A DNA stretch of 64,000 nucleotides from assembly GCA_007922225.1 (NCBI GenBank), contig ML680088.1:15631967-15695966 (forward strand). The letters are read 5' to 3'. The stretch's first letter is position 1. Every line of letters starts with the position of its first letter. The position numbers and the translations under genes are program-made. The notes below the pieces were generated by a model. It made no database searches, was not told where the DNA came from, and saw only the letters and a list, made by a program, of their open reading frames with translations. Positions 1-13,080 of the stretch are shown one piece after another. Origin of the DNA: Emydura subglobosa. Lineage: Eukaryota; Chordata; Testudines; Chelidae.

Positions 1-3000
1 TTTGATGTGTCTGTATAGACAAAAGGAATTTTTGCTTCCTTTTAGCACTATGGCATGCTCACACCTGAACTCTAGGAAAGCCTTCTGCCATCCCCAAATT
101 GTAGTCCTTTCCATCTGTGCTCCTCTTTCACTTCTTGCTGTTTCATTGTTCCCTTCCCCCTACTACCTACAAAATCAGCTACATGCTATTATGGAATACC
201 AAGGCCAGCTGGTTTGGATGAGTATCTGAATAGCAAGGATACCAATAGCCAACAGGAGTCCATCGTCAAACACACAAATGAGTTTGGGACCATAAGCTCA
301 TGAGTGATTCTTCAGCGGAGAGGGAGATAAATTAGAGGGTTGGGATGGTTTAATCCTATTTAAAAAGGACCACTGTCCCTCCTACCCTCCCTCAGCCAGA
401 GGCCATATTACTTCCACGGGAAGCAGAACCAGATCTGCTAGAGCTTGAGCCCCAGCACCCAGTCCATTCTTCTAATCTACACGATGGACCCAAACCTTGA
501 TTGCACTGTGGCCAGTTTGTACTGGTTCAGAAGCAGGATGCATCTGAATGTCAGTGTAGCTGGCCCTGAGAGGGTCATTCTGACACAGGGGGGATCTTTG
601 GGCAGCACAGAGACGGCTTCTATGCCGCCCCCTCTTCCCCTGTAGCCACTGCAGGGGTACGGCAAGGGTTTCCCTGTGTTGCCCAGCTGCCATAAAGCTG
701 GAAGGGGCTATACAGCTAGTGTAAGTTACAGCCGCTTTCAGGCTACTCTAACACACCTGGTTGCAGGAATGGTCTCGTGATGCTTCATACTCCTCTGTCA
801 AAAGCTTTCCGTGGGTTCTCAGGCAGAACAGATCAAACTGTTTCTATTCTACAGGATTAAGTTATAAGTGCGAATAAATTGCCAAGCTGTGCTGCAATCT
901 GATTAATAGTAGTGGATAGTCATGGGCAAAAACCGGATCATTATCAGGGACGAGCTGTTCTGAAAATAAAAGCCTTTAGCGGCTCAATCCTCTTTCCGGG
1001 CAGGATTGACTGAACGTTTTCCAAAACCTTGAGCTTCAAAATCAAACCTGCATGATTCCTGCCCGACAGCTTCATATTTGCAAAGGCTATATTCTGGCTT
1101 CATCTGCACAGCATGCCCCTATTGATTTGAATGGGAGCTCAAGGGTAAACTTGTCCCCAAGTATTGAAATCTACCAAGGTCAGGGGAAACGGGAATTGTC
1201 CTTTGTAGGGATACACCAGCCCTTTAAGAACAGGCCCCAGATCCAGTGCTGTCCTGTTATTCTTGCTGCCCATACCCAAGGCATTCTGGGACTTGGAGTT
1301 CCGAGAGACATCTGAGAGTTGGAGGCTGACACGAAGCATGCTGGGAAAGAGGCAGAGCTATAAATAGCTCCCACCCCTCGCTGCAGGAGGAGACCTGGAG
1401 ACATATTAGAGTCCCTTTTGATGAACCAATGGTAAGTTTTCACCACTAAATAGCCACCTCTTCAACAACAACAAAAAGTGATGGTGGAGACAATGGGGTC
1501 CAGAAAAAGGCAGAGATGTGCTTTGGAGAATGAGGGCTTCCAAATGACAGAGAGACTACATCTAGAATTTCCAAAAGGTGATTTCATGTCCAAATACAGC
1601 AAAAATTCAGCAGGAATCAGGCTCCTAACTCTTTTCAAAACCCCAGCCTGTAGGCAGTCCACTTTTGACTCAAGTAGCAGCAGACATGTACATGAACAGT
1701 ATCTGCAGTCATACTACTTAGGGTAAAACTATGGGGATTAATATGTTTCATGCTTCCGGCCATAAGATGTAAGCACACGGGAGTCAGGGAAGGATTTCCC
1801 ACATCCGTGTTCCAGCTGCATGCATTATTAGTGAGTCATGGCTGCTTTCAGAGGGAATATTGAGTGGGTGGGGCATAACAATGCTGAAGAGACAAGCCAG
1901 ACCTGGGTTCCCCTTGCATGTGGCTCTGGTTTGCTGATGGATCTATTTTGGCTTATTCCAAGATGGCCATGGCTATGAGAAGCACCAGGAAGTCAAAACA
2001 TTGGTCCTGAGTTTCCTTACAGGTCATAATCTCTGTAGAGATTACAAAGGACTCATTCCCTTGGAACATTTTCTCCAGAAAAGCTTCCAGTTTTCTATAA
2101 AAAGATGCATCTCGGAACAGTCCTGCATTTCAAATGCCATACAAGAGATTTAAAAGTGTTAGAGGCAAATCAACTCTTATTAAGAAAGATGCAGTAACTA
2201 AGAGCTGCATTATTTCAAATGTATCTTATTTAAAAAAATCTAAAAAGGTGCAGCCTAGCCCATAAACATGATGAGAGGTTAGCACTTCAAACAAACCCAC
2301 AGGAGTAATTCAACTCTGGGTTAAAAATCATACCCCCAAAAAATCAATACAGTCCTTGACATTTTCCCTAGATACCAATTCTCTGGGAAAGTTGTCACAC
2401 TCACCAGGTGACCTGCACTTCTGACCCCTCCTAGTCTTTTAGAAAGCATCCTCCCTGCAGGTCTCAGGCCACAAACCGTCACCTGGCTGTGGGTGGAATC
2501 ACACAATTCTCCCACTCTCAGACTGGGCCCTGGGTTGCTTTCCTCTGGTCCTAATCCTGACTGCGTCAGAGGGTCTGACCTAGGCTGACACTCTGAAGAT
2601 CTGTCCCTGCTCTTGGAACAAACAGTGACAGCCTCCCGAAAGCACAGTATAGTTGGTTTAGAGAACAAGCATTTCACGGAAAAACAAGTCATAAAAATAA
2701 GTCAGGCTGGATGCATCTCTAGCTTTTCCCTAGGGTTTACACTCACTGCATATGGGGAGGCTCTCCCATAGTCTGTGTCAGCCTGTCTCCCTATACAGCA
2801 CATGACAAATGCCTGCCCCCTACCCCCTCTTCCCTTCCAAAGGCTTTCTAACTCTACAGCATTCTTTACATTTCCAGGTTCCCTGCTTTGGAGAAACAAG
2901 GTTGAGAAAAGAGACAGGGTCCTTGAAGCTAACAGCTTGCTTCATTGTCTTTCAAGTGTGTGCTGGCTACCCTTATCTAGGTCTATTGTGTTGCTTTCCA

Positions 3001-4160
3001 GTTTCTTCTTCACACAGCCCCGCCATTAAGTTAGATCAATACAGTCCTACAGGAAACAACACACCATACTTATACAGTAACTACAGTATACCTCATTGAC
3101 CAGGTCACTTACCATATTCATACTAGTACATAGGAGTATTCATAGATTAATACATATTGATAGAAGAGTAGATAGATACTGATGTGGCCGTCACCATGGT
3201 ATCCAAGCACCTTCCAAGACATTGTAAATATGCCCCTCGCCACCTCTGCAAGCAAAAATTTAAGTAGGGAGGATAATTTTCTTATGAGTGTCTAAGTGGG
3301 TGGGTGTGTGTGAAGGGCTATTGAAGGAAAGCTAACTCAAAGAAGTGGGGGTCTTGTATTTGGTCCGATTGCTGATAGGTCTGTGATCAGTCTGGTCTGT
3401 AGAAGGAAAGACTTCAGAGTCTAGGGCCAGGTCCTGGGAGATCTGTCTGTGGTATTCATAACTTTCCCAAACTGGTTGGCTCTCTTTGTTCCAACAGAAT
3501 GTGCTTGTCAAGAGAGAGTCATGCTGCCTGCTGATAAAGACAGGGCTGTCACATTGCCTCTGACACTAAAAACCAGTTACTCGTGGCCTAGGTCATTGTG
3601 GAGAAGAATTAAGCCCCTCATTTCTAGTCCCTGTTTATGGCAATAGAAGATTAATACACCACCACTTAACATTTGCGGAACAGAATATTGCTAAAAGACC
3701 CCTTCACTGTTAAATCTATCCCACGCAAATTCCTCTGTTGCCCCAGAGTCTGATATTAAATTTCCCCATAGGGAAGGGAGAAGCCACAAATGGTTACTCC
3801 CACATTTACAATTGACCAGAAACTTAAAAACCAAATTTCACCTGTACTGACACAAGACCAAAAAAAAAAAAGGGGGGGGCGTGGGTGGGTGGGAACACGA
3901 TGGGTCCCATGGTTTAACTCATACCCGCTGTTGTTCTTGCTCACCAAAGACAAAAGGCAATACAAGCATTGGAAAAGTGGAAACAAAGTCCACCAGTGGG
4001 GACAAAGATATAATCTAGTCACTTTTGGGGTTGCTGCTTAGGATAAGGCAAATATTATTCTACAATTGCTTTTAGCCAATGTTGTTTCTTACCTAAGCTC
4101 TGCCAAGGAAGCTATTCAGAAACAAAGTTCAGCTCAGTGAGGCTGGCCCTGCATTTCCAC
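1..4160. other. Unique intron sequence, no gene
   Basis: Apart from the cryptic promoter motifs at 1.3 kb, nothing definite. TACCATGGTATC-type words at 3195 may be an ancient repeat scrap. A short poly-A/poly-G run lies at 3858-3878. Frames up to 123 aa lack domains. Confidence 0.5.
1281..1370 (+). promoter_or_regulatory. Candidate cryptic promoter: ZNF143-like sites and TATAAATA
   Basis: GCATTCTGGGACTTGGAGTT (1281-1300) and GCATGCTGGGA (1336-1346) resemble the ZNF143 (SBS) motif in reverse, and a good TATA box TATAAATA lies at 1359-1366. Such motif groups also occur inside repeats. No transcript evidence; plus-strand direction would be antisense to EPHB1. Confidence 0.25.
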
Positions 4161-4879
4161 ACTTGTTTTCATTTGATCTCACCAAGAAACTTAGGACCAG
4201 ATCCTCATCTGGTGTAAGTCAGCAAAGCGCCACTGACTTCACAGGAGATAGTCTAATCACTTCCCTTGCATCAGGCAAAGAGCTGGACCTTTCACTTCAC
4301 AGAACAAAGCCACTGTTCACTTGCTTAGTAGAGAGCAGATCGGAGCCTGGTCCAATCCAGCTCCCAGAGGTCAATGGTAGAGCATGCCTCGACTTCTGCA
4401 GAAGCAGGATCAAGCCCTGAATCAAACCTTATCTTCACTCCCAGAATCAGAGTCACTGACAGGCTCTCAGGATGCATGTCAACAGGGTCTCTGAAGCTCT
4501 GCCACCTCCTGAGATTTAGCCAGTCCATGGTATGCGTCCTGATGAAGAATCACTGATCTCATCTTGCCAGCTGCTCTCCTAGGAAGTGCAGCTTTGCCTC
4601 CTCCTCTCAGCACTTACCTTCTGGTCAAATCTCCCTTTCCTCTGCAGGCATGGCACTGGCTCAAGCAGCCATCCTTCCCATATTGCTGCTTTCCCAGGCC
4701 ATGCAGCAGCAGCAGCAATACCAGCTTCCCTGCATCTCGTGCCTAGACTACGGGTTCGACACCTATTTCTCTTACTGCACCTTTTATTTTATTCTCTTCC
4801 CTGCTGTCACCTCTTAGCTTGCTTCCCACCCAGAGATAATTTCCCTCCATTCTCAGAATCAATCACCACCACCCCAACA

Positions 4880-5060
4880 CTGGATTCCCTGCTCTGCCAG
4901 AGACTTCCAGTGTCATCTTGGGCACATCACTTCACCTCTCTGTGCCTTGCATCCCCAGCTGTAAAATAATATTTCCTTTCTCCCAATCAGTCTGTCTACT
5001 CTACTGAGACTGCAAGCTCTTCAGGGCAGGTGGGTCTCTTACGTGTATTGTTGGAGCACT
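4880..5060 (+). mobile_element. MIR-type SINE, sense, with L2-like tail
   Basis: CATCTTGGGCACATCACTTC, ACCTCTCTGTGCCTTGCATC and CCCAGCTGTAAAATAATATT are the MIR core; GACTGCAAGCTCTTCAGGGC and GTGGGTCTCTTACGTGTATT are the tail. Confidence 0.78.
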
Positions 5061-5067
5061 TGCCTGC

Positions 5068-5330
5068 AGAGTATACTGGTATAGCTACACCAGCAAAGCC
5101 TTCCAAGTGTAGACATGGCCTCAGTGTAGACAGAGCTATGACAGCCCCTGGCATCTTACCCATTGGATTGTCTAGAGCAGAGCAGGATTTGGCAGTGTGA
5201 TAAAAGATGTCAGCCTGTCTGGCCTAGCCCTGCCACCATGGTTAGCCTAGTGGAGCTGCAGAGATGGGGCAATGGCACCAGGTAGATTCCCCATTACAAT
5301 TCCCATGTAGATGCAGTCTAAAACAGGCTC
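5068..5330. mobile_element. DNA-transposon-derived fragments (GTGTAGAC repeats)
   Basis: TATACTGGTATAGCTACACC and AAGTGTAGACATGGCCTCAG followed at once by TGTAGACAGAGCTATGAC look like the abutting ends of two hAT-like elements. A further ATGTAGATGCAGTCTAAAAC lies at 5309. No target duplication could be read. Confidence 0.4.
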
Positions 5331-5339
5331 ATACAAAAT

Positions 5340-8300
5340 GCTAAGTGCGGTTATTTCAGAAGTTTGCTGACTGCTTAATACTCACAAAAACAACAGCTTG
5401 ATTCATTTGGGATGCGCATATTTGATGTTTTTACACCCAATTATCTTCCCAACAGCCAAGACACATTCTTCCCCAGTGAGTGCCGAATAAACGCTCTCAG
5501 CTAGCATTAAACTGATTTGTCTTGCCTTTCCCCACATCCCTAAGTCTGCTCTGCGTTGGAATGATCACAGGCTAAAACCAGAGGGCTAGCCGTATCAGTG
5601 GATTCTCGTGCTACAGGACTCTCATTGTTTAGGCTAAAGCCAGATCCTCAGTCGAGCCAAAAGTCTGATCTAGCTGTGAACAACTATAAATAACTGACTC
5701 TGGAAGGAAAACACAGCATTTGACAAAAATCCTCACGTGTATGACCAGTAGGTGCTGGAATGGGAGTCTAGATTTTCAATTGATCTCAGTCTCATTTAAG
5801 CACCTAAGTTGCAGCCATGTTTTCAAGATAGCACATGGGGCGCTGAACTGAGATCTTTTCCAGGTCTGGCTAGAATTTAGCTGGCTAAATAGGAGCCGAG
5901 CACTTTTAGAAATTCTGCCCCAGAAGCATGCACTTACTACACTCCACTCTTGCATGTGCAATCCTTGGAAAGGGCACACACAAAAGAAGAGGAAACCCTG
6001 CAAACGTATCCTGCTTTTGGTGGAAGGAGATGAGCCGAGCACAAGCCATCAAACAACGGGCGCACAAAAAACGGATCGAAATATTGAAATCAAATAAAAG
6101 TAAACTGCAAAAGCCACATGGTTGCAGCAGGCTCCCACTCTCCTGTTATCGGCACAGCTTTCACTTAATCATTCCCTTGGAGCTGGTGAATGGACGAAAC
6201 ATCATTTCCAAATTTCTGCACCATATGGAGCGAGCTGGAAAGTGCAAATGAGGCGAAGAGCCTGAGAGGCAAAGAGAAATAAATCCAGCCTGGTGTGTGG
6301 CCATAGCAATGCACAGCGCTTTCTCCAGGGTTGGAGAGCCAGCTTCAGGAGCAACCTAGGCACACTCCTCGTGGCCTGGCCTGGCTGAAGCCAGGTAGAT
6401 AGAGGTGACATTTTGTTTCTGAGACCTGCAAGCTTTGCATACCTTGGCCCCCTGTAATCTGAGAGCAGACTATGCATTCTGTCCCTGCGTTGTCTTCTCC
6501 CCACTTTGTGGCAAGAGCACCTGCTCTTCCCCCTTCCTTGGACAAAGCACGGCTTTGGCTGGCAAAGACATGAAAGAATCCTAGATGTTTTTTTTATTCG
6601 CTTGTTGTTTTTTTTTTTTTTTTTAAAAAAGGGGGAGATGATCCAAAGCCAAACTAAATGAAAGAGATGGAGGGAATATGGCAGTGTCTCAGAAGAGCAG
6701 AGGAGAGACAATGAGTGTGACACAGTGAAACAAGGGTGTGAATGGAAATACTGGGCGGGATGGAGAGAGAAGGTCCGTGGGCATGATCGGAGGGAAGAGA
6801 AAGAATAGGCTGCAGCAGTTCAAAGTGAAAGAATTCTTTCCAAGGCCTGAGTAATGAAACTTGAGCCCTCGGTTTCTCCCTCTGACAGTCCATGATTGCG
6901 GGGCACAATAAGAACCTGCAGAACAGGGGATTAGAGGAGTGGGGGTGGAGAGAGATGAATGAGGCCCTGCCCAAAGAAAACTAACAGCATCCAGAGACAA
7001 AGCAGGGGAGGAGGGCAGCTCCGCAGTACAATTCCTCAGCAGGGCTCACACTGAGGCGTGGGCTTGTGATGCTGGATGCTACCATGGGACCGGGCTCCGA
7101 GGACACCTTCCGGCACCCTCCCCAAAGAGGAAAATTCCATCTCAAGGCAGGACTGGCGGGGTGCTTCTCCTGGGAAACGTGCTCGCCTTTCCTAAGGGAA
7201 TACCCCTTTGGTCATGTCCAAACTGATCTCGCACTCGCACCTGCCCCCCCTCCCCAATCGACTGGTGTATAATGTCTGGCGAGAGATCGCCAGGCGGTAA
7301 ATAGAATGCTTGCAAGATGGGGTTTTTGGCTGGAAACCATTTTCAGAAGGAGGAAAGCTGAATTAAAGTTTTCTTTGTTTAAATGAAGCCATAGCATCCA
7401 CGCCCGCCCAGCACACAGAGGGACTCCCCAAAACAAGCCTGTTGGCTCTCCAGTTTCTTCAGAACGGCATGTAAAGCTGAAGTGGAATTTAACAAAAACC
7501 GGAAAGCTGTGTTATCTTCATCGAATCATTGAGGAGGGAGAAACCAGATCACAGCACGTCAAGAGAGATTTGTAGGCACAACAGGAAATTACAATGTCAG
7601 ACTTGTGTTACCTGCTTCCAGCGCTCAGGTCTGATTTAATCTCGGCACTGAATTAAAAACAGCTTGAGGCCGAAAGGCAAGGGAGCAAGATACTCTGCAA
7701 GATGTTGTTCTTTAAACTGACCCTTCTCCATTTAAAAAGATTTGCTGTTCTAAAGAGGCACATTCTGACCCCTCCTCCATAGGGCTGGAGACCCAGTGGA
7801 TCTGCCCCAAAAGAAGCAGGTGGTATCAGGATTCCCCCCACCTTCTGATGTGCTCCCACACGCAACTAGGTGCGGCTGACCCTGAAGTCGGAGTTGAACA
7901 GGAACATGATGGGGAAGAGACGTGGCAGCCACAGACCCGAGCTGCGGCTCCATGGCCCCATTGTACAGAGGCTGCAGCCTTCCTTCTTGGATGTGCCCCT
8001 AGTCACTGGTTTCCAGGGCTTTGTTGCCACCACCCCAAGCTGCTTCAAATGCACTCCTCTTGGGATTACCCTTGAAAAGCAGTCAAGCCATAGCTAGAGC
8101 AGGAGATGGCTGCCCACTGACTCAATGGCGATTCTTGCACAGGCCACGATTACACACCTACGCATCATTTATTGCATGGGGCTTCCAGTTTGTTTCCCAA
8201 TGCCATTCATTGATGTGATCAAGCTCTTTACTGTTTGGGTCCTAGCTCTCTTTGAAGCAGCTCCTGTCCTCCTGCTCCCTCGTGGCAGCTGAACTATTCC

Positions 8301-10245
8301 AGGATATTTTTACCTGACAGAGAATAAAATACAGGTCATTATCCACTCACCCCACCTGTTTGAGCAGGGCACCTTGCAAAGCTCCTACCAGGGAGGGAAA
8401 ACAGTGTCAGGGTTTTCTATGGCTTGGGAATCTCCTATAATTGATCGACACAAAGTGTGAAGTGCTGAATGTGAGGGGCTGTATCGTTCTCTTTTCTACG
8501 TGTCTAGGAGTGACAACAAGCAAGAGGGGAAAAAATCAATTTAAAAGGAAGAGAGAAAAAGTGGTCAAAGTGGCTGCCATCTGCAACTACTTTACCCCTC
8601 TGAGGGTTTTTTACTATCCATTTGAGCGGTCTCTATGTATTTGACAGCTGGTCTATTGAGTAAATAATAAAGGGTGTTTGCCAGGATTTCTAACAGCTTG
8701 TTTACACAGTCTACTGTATCAGCGCTGAAGGGCTAATAAAGGTGCATTAAAAGCTCACCTGAATATGTGTATTGCTAAGAGAGTCTAACAGCTTCCATGC
8801 TTCACCGAATCAGTAACAGTTGTTTTGGAAACCGCCCTTACATCTGTGTTCACAGCATAGGCGCCAGCAGCTCTGGCGGTGCCTTTAGGATCACACAAGC
8901 CAGCAAAGTGTAGTTTAATTTGTTAATTAAAGGTGAAATTCAAACACCCTCCTGCACAAAAGCCTAAAGAAGTAGGCTGTGCAGGGGGCACAAAGTGGGT
9001 GCTGGGATAGGGCTGAATTTCTCTGTGCCATGCAAGGTCCTATGCAGCATATGAGCTGGAGAAAGAGTTGCAATGCCGTACACTGCCGTGCTGCCTCCTT
9101 AGGGCGTCGGGATCGCTGGGTGTGGGAATTCAGTGGGCCCTTCCCTACTCTAGGGCAGCACAGAGCTAGTCAAGGGATACAAAGGCCTCCTTTCATGGCT
9201 CACCCAGTGACTTCACTGAGCTCTGAATCCAGGCCTTGCACAGGGCCTGGTGAATTTCAGTGCTATTGAGTCAGAGCCGCCATGAAAGCAAGACCAGAAA
9301 CAGCAGTACGCTGGCTACATCTACAGGAGGCATGAGCTGGAAGCAGAAGCTGGGTTGTTGCCCTGACCCTACCAAGCACTGAAGAACTGGGCCTTTTTGT
9401 TTTCCTACATGTCACAATAAAAGCTAAGGTTAATAGGTGCATTAGCCATGCAGCATTTTATTGGCAAAATGTAGAAGAATCCTTGCTCATTGATGGGCCC
9501 ATTCCCAAGTCCATGGAAGAATCCTATTGACTTGGAATCAAGCCCTATTTTCATATAATTGTGTTTTCATTAATAAACCAAATCATGGTAATCACGTTAT
9601 AAAATTTAGCATGAAAATAAACCTACCCTACATTGTTTGATCGCTTTAATATTTGATTTGAAGATTAACTTCTACTTTTAATTCTCATTGTGTTTCTCCT
9701 GCATTCATTGGGCAATGCAGGTTCCCACAGTGGCTAATTTCACGCCTGCAAATTCCAGTTAACCAACACTGGTGTTGTTTAGTGGATAAAGTATCTCCCT
9801 GTCATTTCCATTTTTATTAAGAATATAGAAGCGAGGGGAGAACAACCCTGACAAATGGATGCCGCATTATTTCATTTCTAAAAGCAATGGGTCTGATGTT
9901 CAGAGCTGTGAGCATTCCCCAACTTCCTTCACCTTCAACAGAAGCATGGAATGCTTGGCTCCTGCAAAACTCTGACCCACAAAACATCTGAATAGCTGTT
10001 TTCGCTGCAGAAACTAGCCTGTTTTTCCAAAACATTGTGTAGCAGGGAGGGGTGTGTTCTTAAGCACTTTCTTACTGAAGTGTTCTGGGTTGACAGCTGT
10101 GGGGCAGACCAACTGCATCCTGAATGCATATGCGGGGATTTTCAGATGCACTTTGACCTAACTCTAATCCCACTGGAATCAATGGACATTTTACAGTGAT
10201 TTGTGTAAGCAAAATTAGGTTATTCTTTGGAAAAGGATACGCATA
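5340..10245. other. Unique intron sequence, no gene
   Basis: No dated repeat. A 17-base T run abuts a 6-base A run at 6608-6630. The 173-aa minus frame at 6202-6723 passes through that run (poly-Lys) and is not a gene. CpG-bearing unique sequence near 6050-6260 and 7060-7300 could be regulatory. Confidence 0.45.
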
Positions 10246-10458
10246 CCACTTAGCGCTAACATAGCACTTTTCATCAGACAATCAAGAGCACTTTACAAAG
10301 ACAGTTTAGTTGCCCCCATTTTACAAATGGGGAAATGGAGGCACAAAGGTAAAATAACTTGCCCAGAGTCAGCCAGTGGGCCGGGGCAGAGTTGGCAATA
10401 GAATCCAGGTCTGAGTTCTGGTCGAGTGTCCTATCCACTAGGCCCCGCTACCTCCCAT
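10246..10458 (-). mobile_element. MIR-type SINE, antisense
   Basis: Plus strand reads CCCATTTTACAAATGGGGAA, ATGGAGGCACAAAGG, TAACTTGCCCAGAGTCA, GAATCCAGGTCTGAGTTC and CCTATCCACTAGGCC: the complement of the MIR core and tRNA-like head. Confidence 0.85.
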
Positions 10459-13080
10459 AGTACAAGCAATACCCTCACCCTCTATAGGTGAATACCCACA
10501 GCCGGGCTAAGAGATACTTTAGCCTCCACTCAGTCCTTATACTCTTCTGTGCCAAGGCTCCTAACAAAGACACCAGTTAGTCTCAGCTATGATGGGTGGT
10601 TTTTGATTTATTTCCTTGTGGGAAGGCTCCAAGAATCACATTGCTTCCCAGGCAGATTGGATTTCATTCAGTAATTTAACCTGGTTAACTAGGTGTGAAA
10701 GGGTTAGGAACCAGAATATCTGACCCCTCATTAATAGTTTATTCGAATGCTGCATTTTTTGTCAGTATAAAACATTTCCATTGTATCCACTTTAAGTTAA
10801 TTAACTGTTGCCATTATTTTCACTGCTGATGGGGTCTCGTGAAGACATCTGTCGCTTTTTTGTGGATTAATTCTTAACACCTTGATAATGAAAAAAAAAA
10901 AGAAAAAGAAAAACTGAACAAAACGATAGCAAAAACTACCTCTAGACAGACTGGCACACTATCTTCTGGTGCTAAGCAGTTGCATCACATGCCACCATGA
11001 TGACACAATGTCATCATGGTTCACGCTCATACCACAACATCGTCCCCTTGTGATGAGACATCAGGTCATCAATGCAGTGGCTACATAGCCAGGTCACTCT
11101 GATTCACAAACTATTTTTGGGCTGTTTTAATGTCCTGCAGGCCTTAGTTATTTAAAAAAAAAAAAAAAAAAAAAGCCTATAAAGTTACTTTACCCCAAAG
11201 TCTATGCTGGTGAGCCACTTTAGAGTTACACTAGCTGCTGAATTTGGTGCACCATGAAACTGACTTTAAAGATAGTTATAGTGGAGTTTCCCATTGCAAG
11301 CCAATCAATGCAAAACATTTCTGGTGCTACATTGCCGGTACTGCCCTGTAATTCACACTAGTCTAGCATCTGGTGTAGGAGCGTCAAGATACCTCATGTG
11401 ACCAACTTCACTCCACGCTGCACAAACTGCAGAACGTTATCAGGAAGTGTCATGACACAAGGGTAAGAATACACAGTTGATCCGCAGTGCATGAGCCCTC
11501 AGGATCATTGCACAAGGTTAGCACACTAGTGTCATTGTATCGATGCTAAACCCCACGCAGTCATCCAAATCACAACCCCCACAACCCCCAAACCATTTTA
11601 ATTAGCTACTTTAACTCATCAAGACCTGTCTGTGGAGGTGAAAATTCACTGAATCCTCATGAAGGCTGGCTCAGGGTTTCCCTGCTAGCGAGAGATTCCA
11701 CAGCCCTTTTTAGCGCTGCTGCAGGATGGTTTTCAGCAAGAACGCAGCCGATCGCTTACTGCGGATGCAGGAGGGCTTGTGGGGAGTCCTTCCTTTGGGT
11801 AACATTTACAGTCTCCCGTCAGCCAGCTCTGCTGCTCCCCCACTGCGACTGTGGCGGGTCCAATGCCTGGTAAATGTCCTTCAGATCCTTTGTCAAAGGA
11901 GCCCCACATCCTGAGACCTCGCAGACAATCAGTCTCCACTCAGCTGGCAGCCAAAAGAACTGAACCAAGTGATGGGGGAAGAAGCGCATATTGTTTTCCT
12001 TCTGCAGGGAGAGGAGAAGGACCAGTCCAAAGCTGGAGAGAAAGGCGATAAGAGTCTTGCCAGCTTTGGTACAGCCAGTCGCTGTTGTGAAAATATGTCA
12101 CTTTGATGCAGAGTTTAGCTACCCTTTTTTACAAGCCTTTGGCATGTGATCTGAACTGTGCCTGAAGCACTGAATGTGCTGCCTCCCCGACCCCTCCTTT
12201 CCACTCCGCTTTCCCTGCTGCATCTGGATTTGGGAACCGCAAAATAGTGTTTGCTCCCCTCTGCCCTTGGGCTACCTGGACCTTTCACTGGGGGGAGGAG
12301 ACCTGCAGTGAAACACAAGGTACATGGCTATCACCTGGCTGGACACATCCTGCTTGGCCATTTCACAGAGAGAGGATGCAGGCAAGAGCTCTGGGAAGGG
12401 GGAGAAACAGAGGTGCACACTGCCCTGCGAAGGGAGCGGTAAGAGCAGGGGGTGCACCAGGTACATTTAGAGAACCCTAGAACCTTGCAATCAAACCTCT
12501 ACCAGGGGCCCTGGGATTCACATTCCAGAGGATGCTCCATCTGCGAAAGCTAGATCAGGAGACCTGGGACCATGAAGAGCTCTCATTCAGTAGATTTAAG
12601 AACCCTACAGCCCGAGCCGCAGGGGCATCTCCCAGCACCAGCCTCACAAACTCCAGGCTGCACAAACAGCTCTGGCTTCTTGACAGCCCTTCTGATCAGT
12701 GAACTTCAGGGAGCTGGTGAGAAAAGGCTGCTAGGAGGGGACGCTTGGCACCTTTCCTGCCAAGCACACTCCAGCCTCCAGCCCAGACGCCTGTGTGAGT
12801 GAGAGCTGGGAAAAGACTCCCAAGGAGAAGGCATGAGGAGAGCCATCTGTGAGCTGGGAATTGAGCCAAAGCCGGTCTTTTATTTGCTGGGACTGTTTCC
12901 TTTTTGGCCAGATACATAAAGCTGCCTTAATGAGCAGGCAATGCCTCACTGAGGGGGAAAAAAAAAACCTCTGTTCAGAAACAAACCTGCTTCTGGGCAG
13001 GGGCTTCTGCATTTCTGCTGGGAGTTTTCACCTCATACCCCCACATGAGTAAACATCTGGGTCCAGGCACTCAGCTGGTT
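10459..13080. other. Unique intron sequence, no gene
   Basis: A 21-base A run at 11154-11174; otherwise no recognisable repeat. Region 11650-12800 is more GC-rich and yields short overlapping frames without domains. Confidence 0.45.

Noticed and set aside
6202..6723. 173-aa minus frame
   Set aside because: Crosses a T17/A6 homopolymer giving a poly-Lys stretch; no domain.
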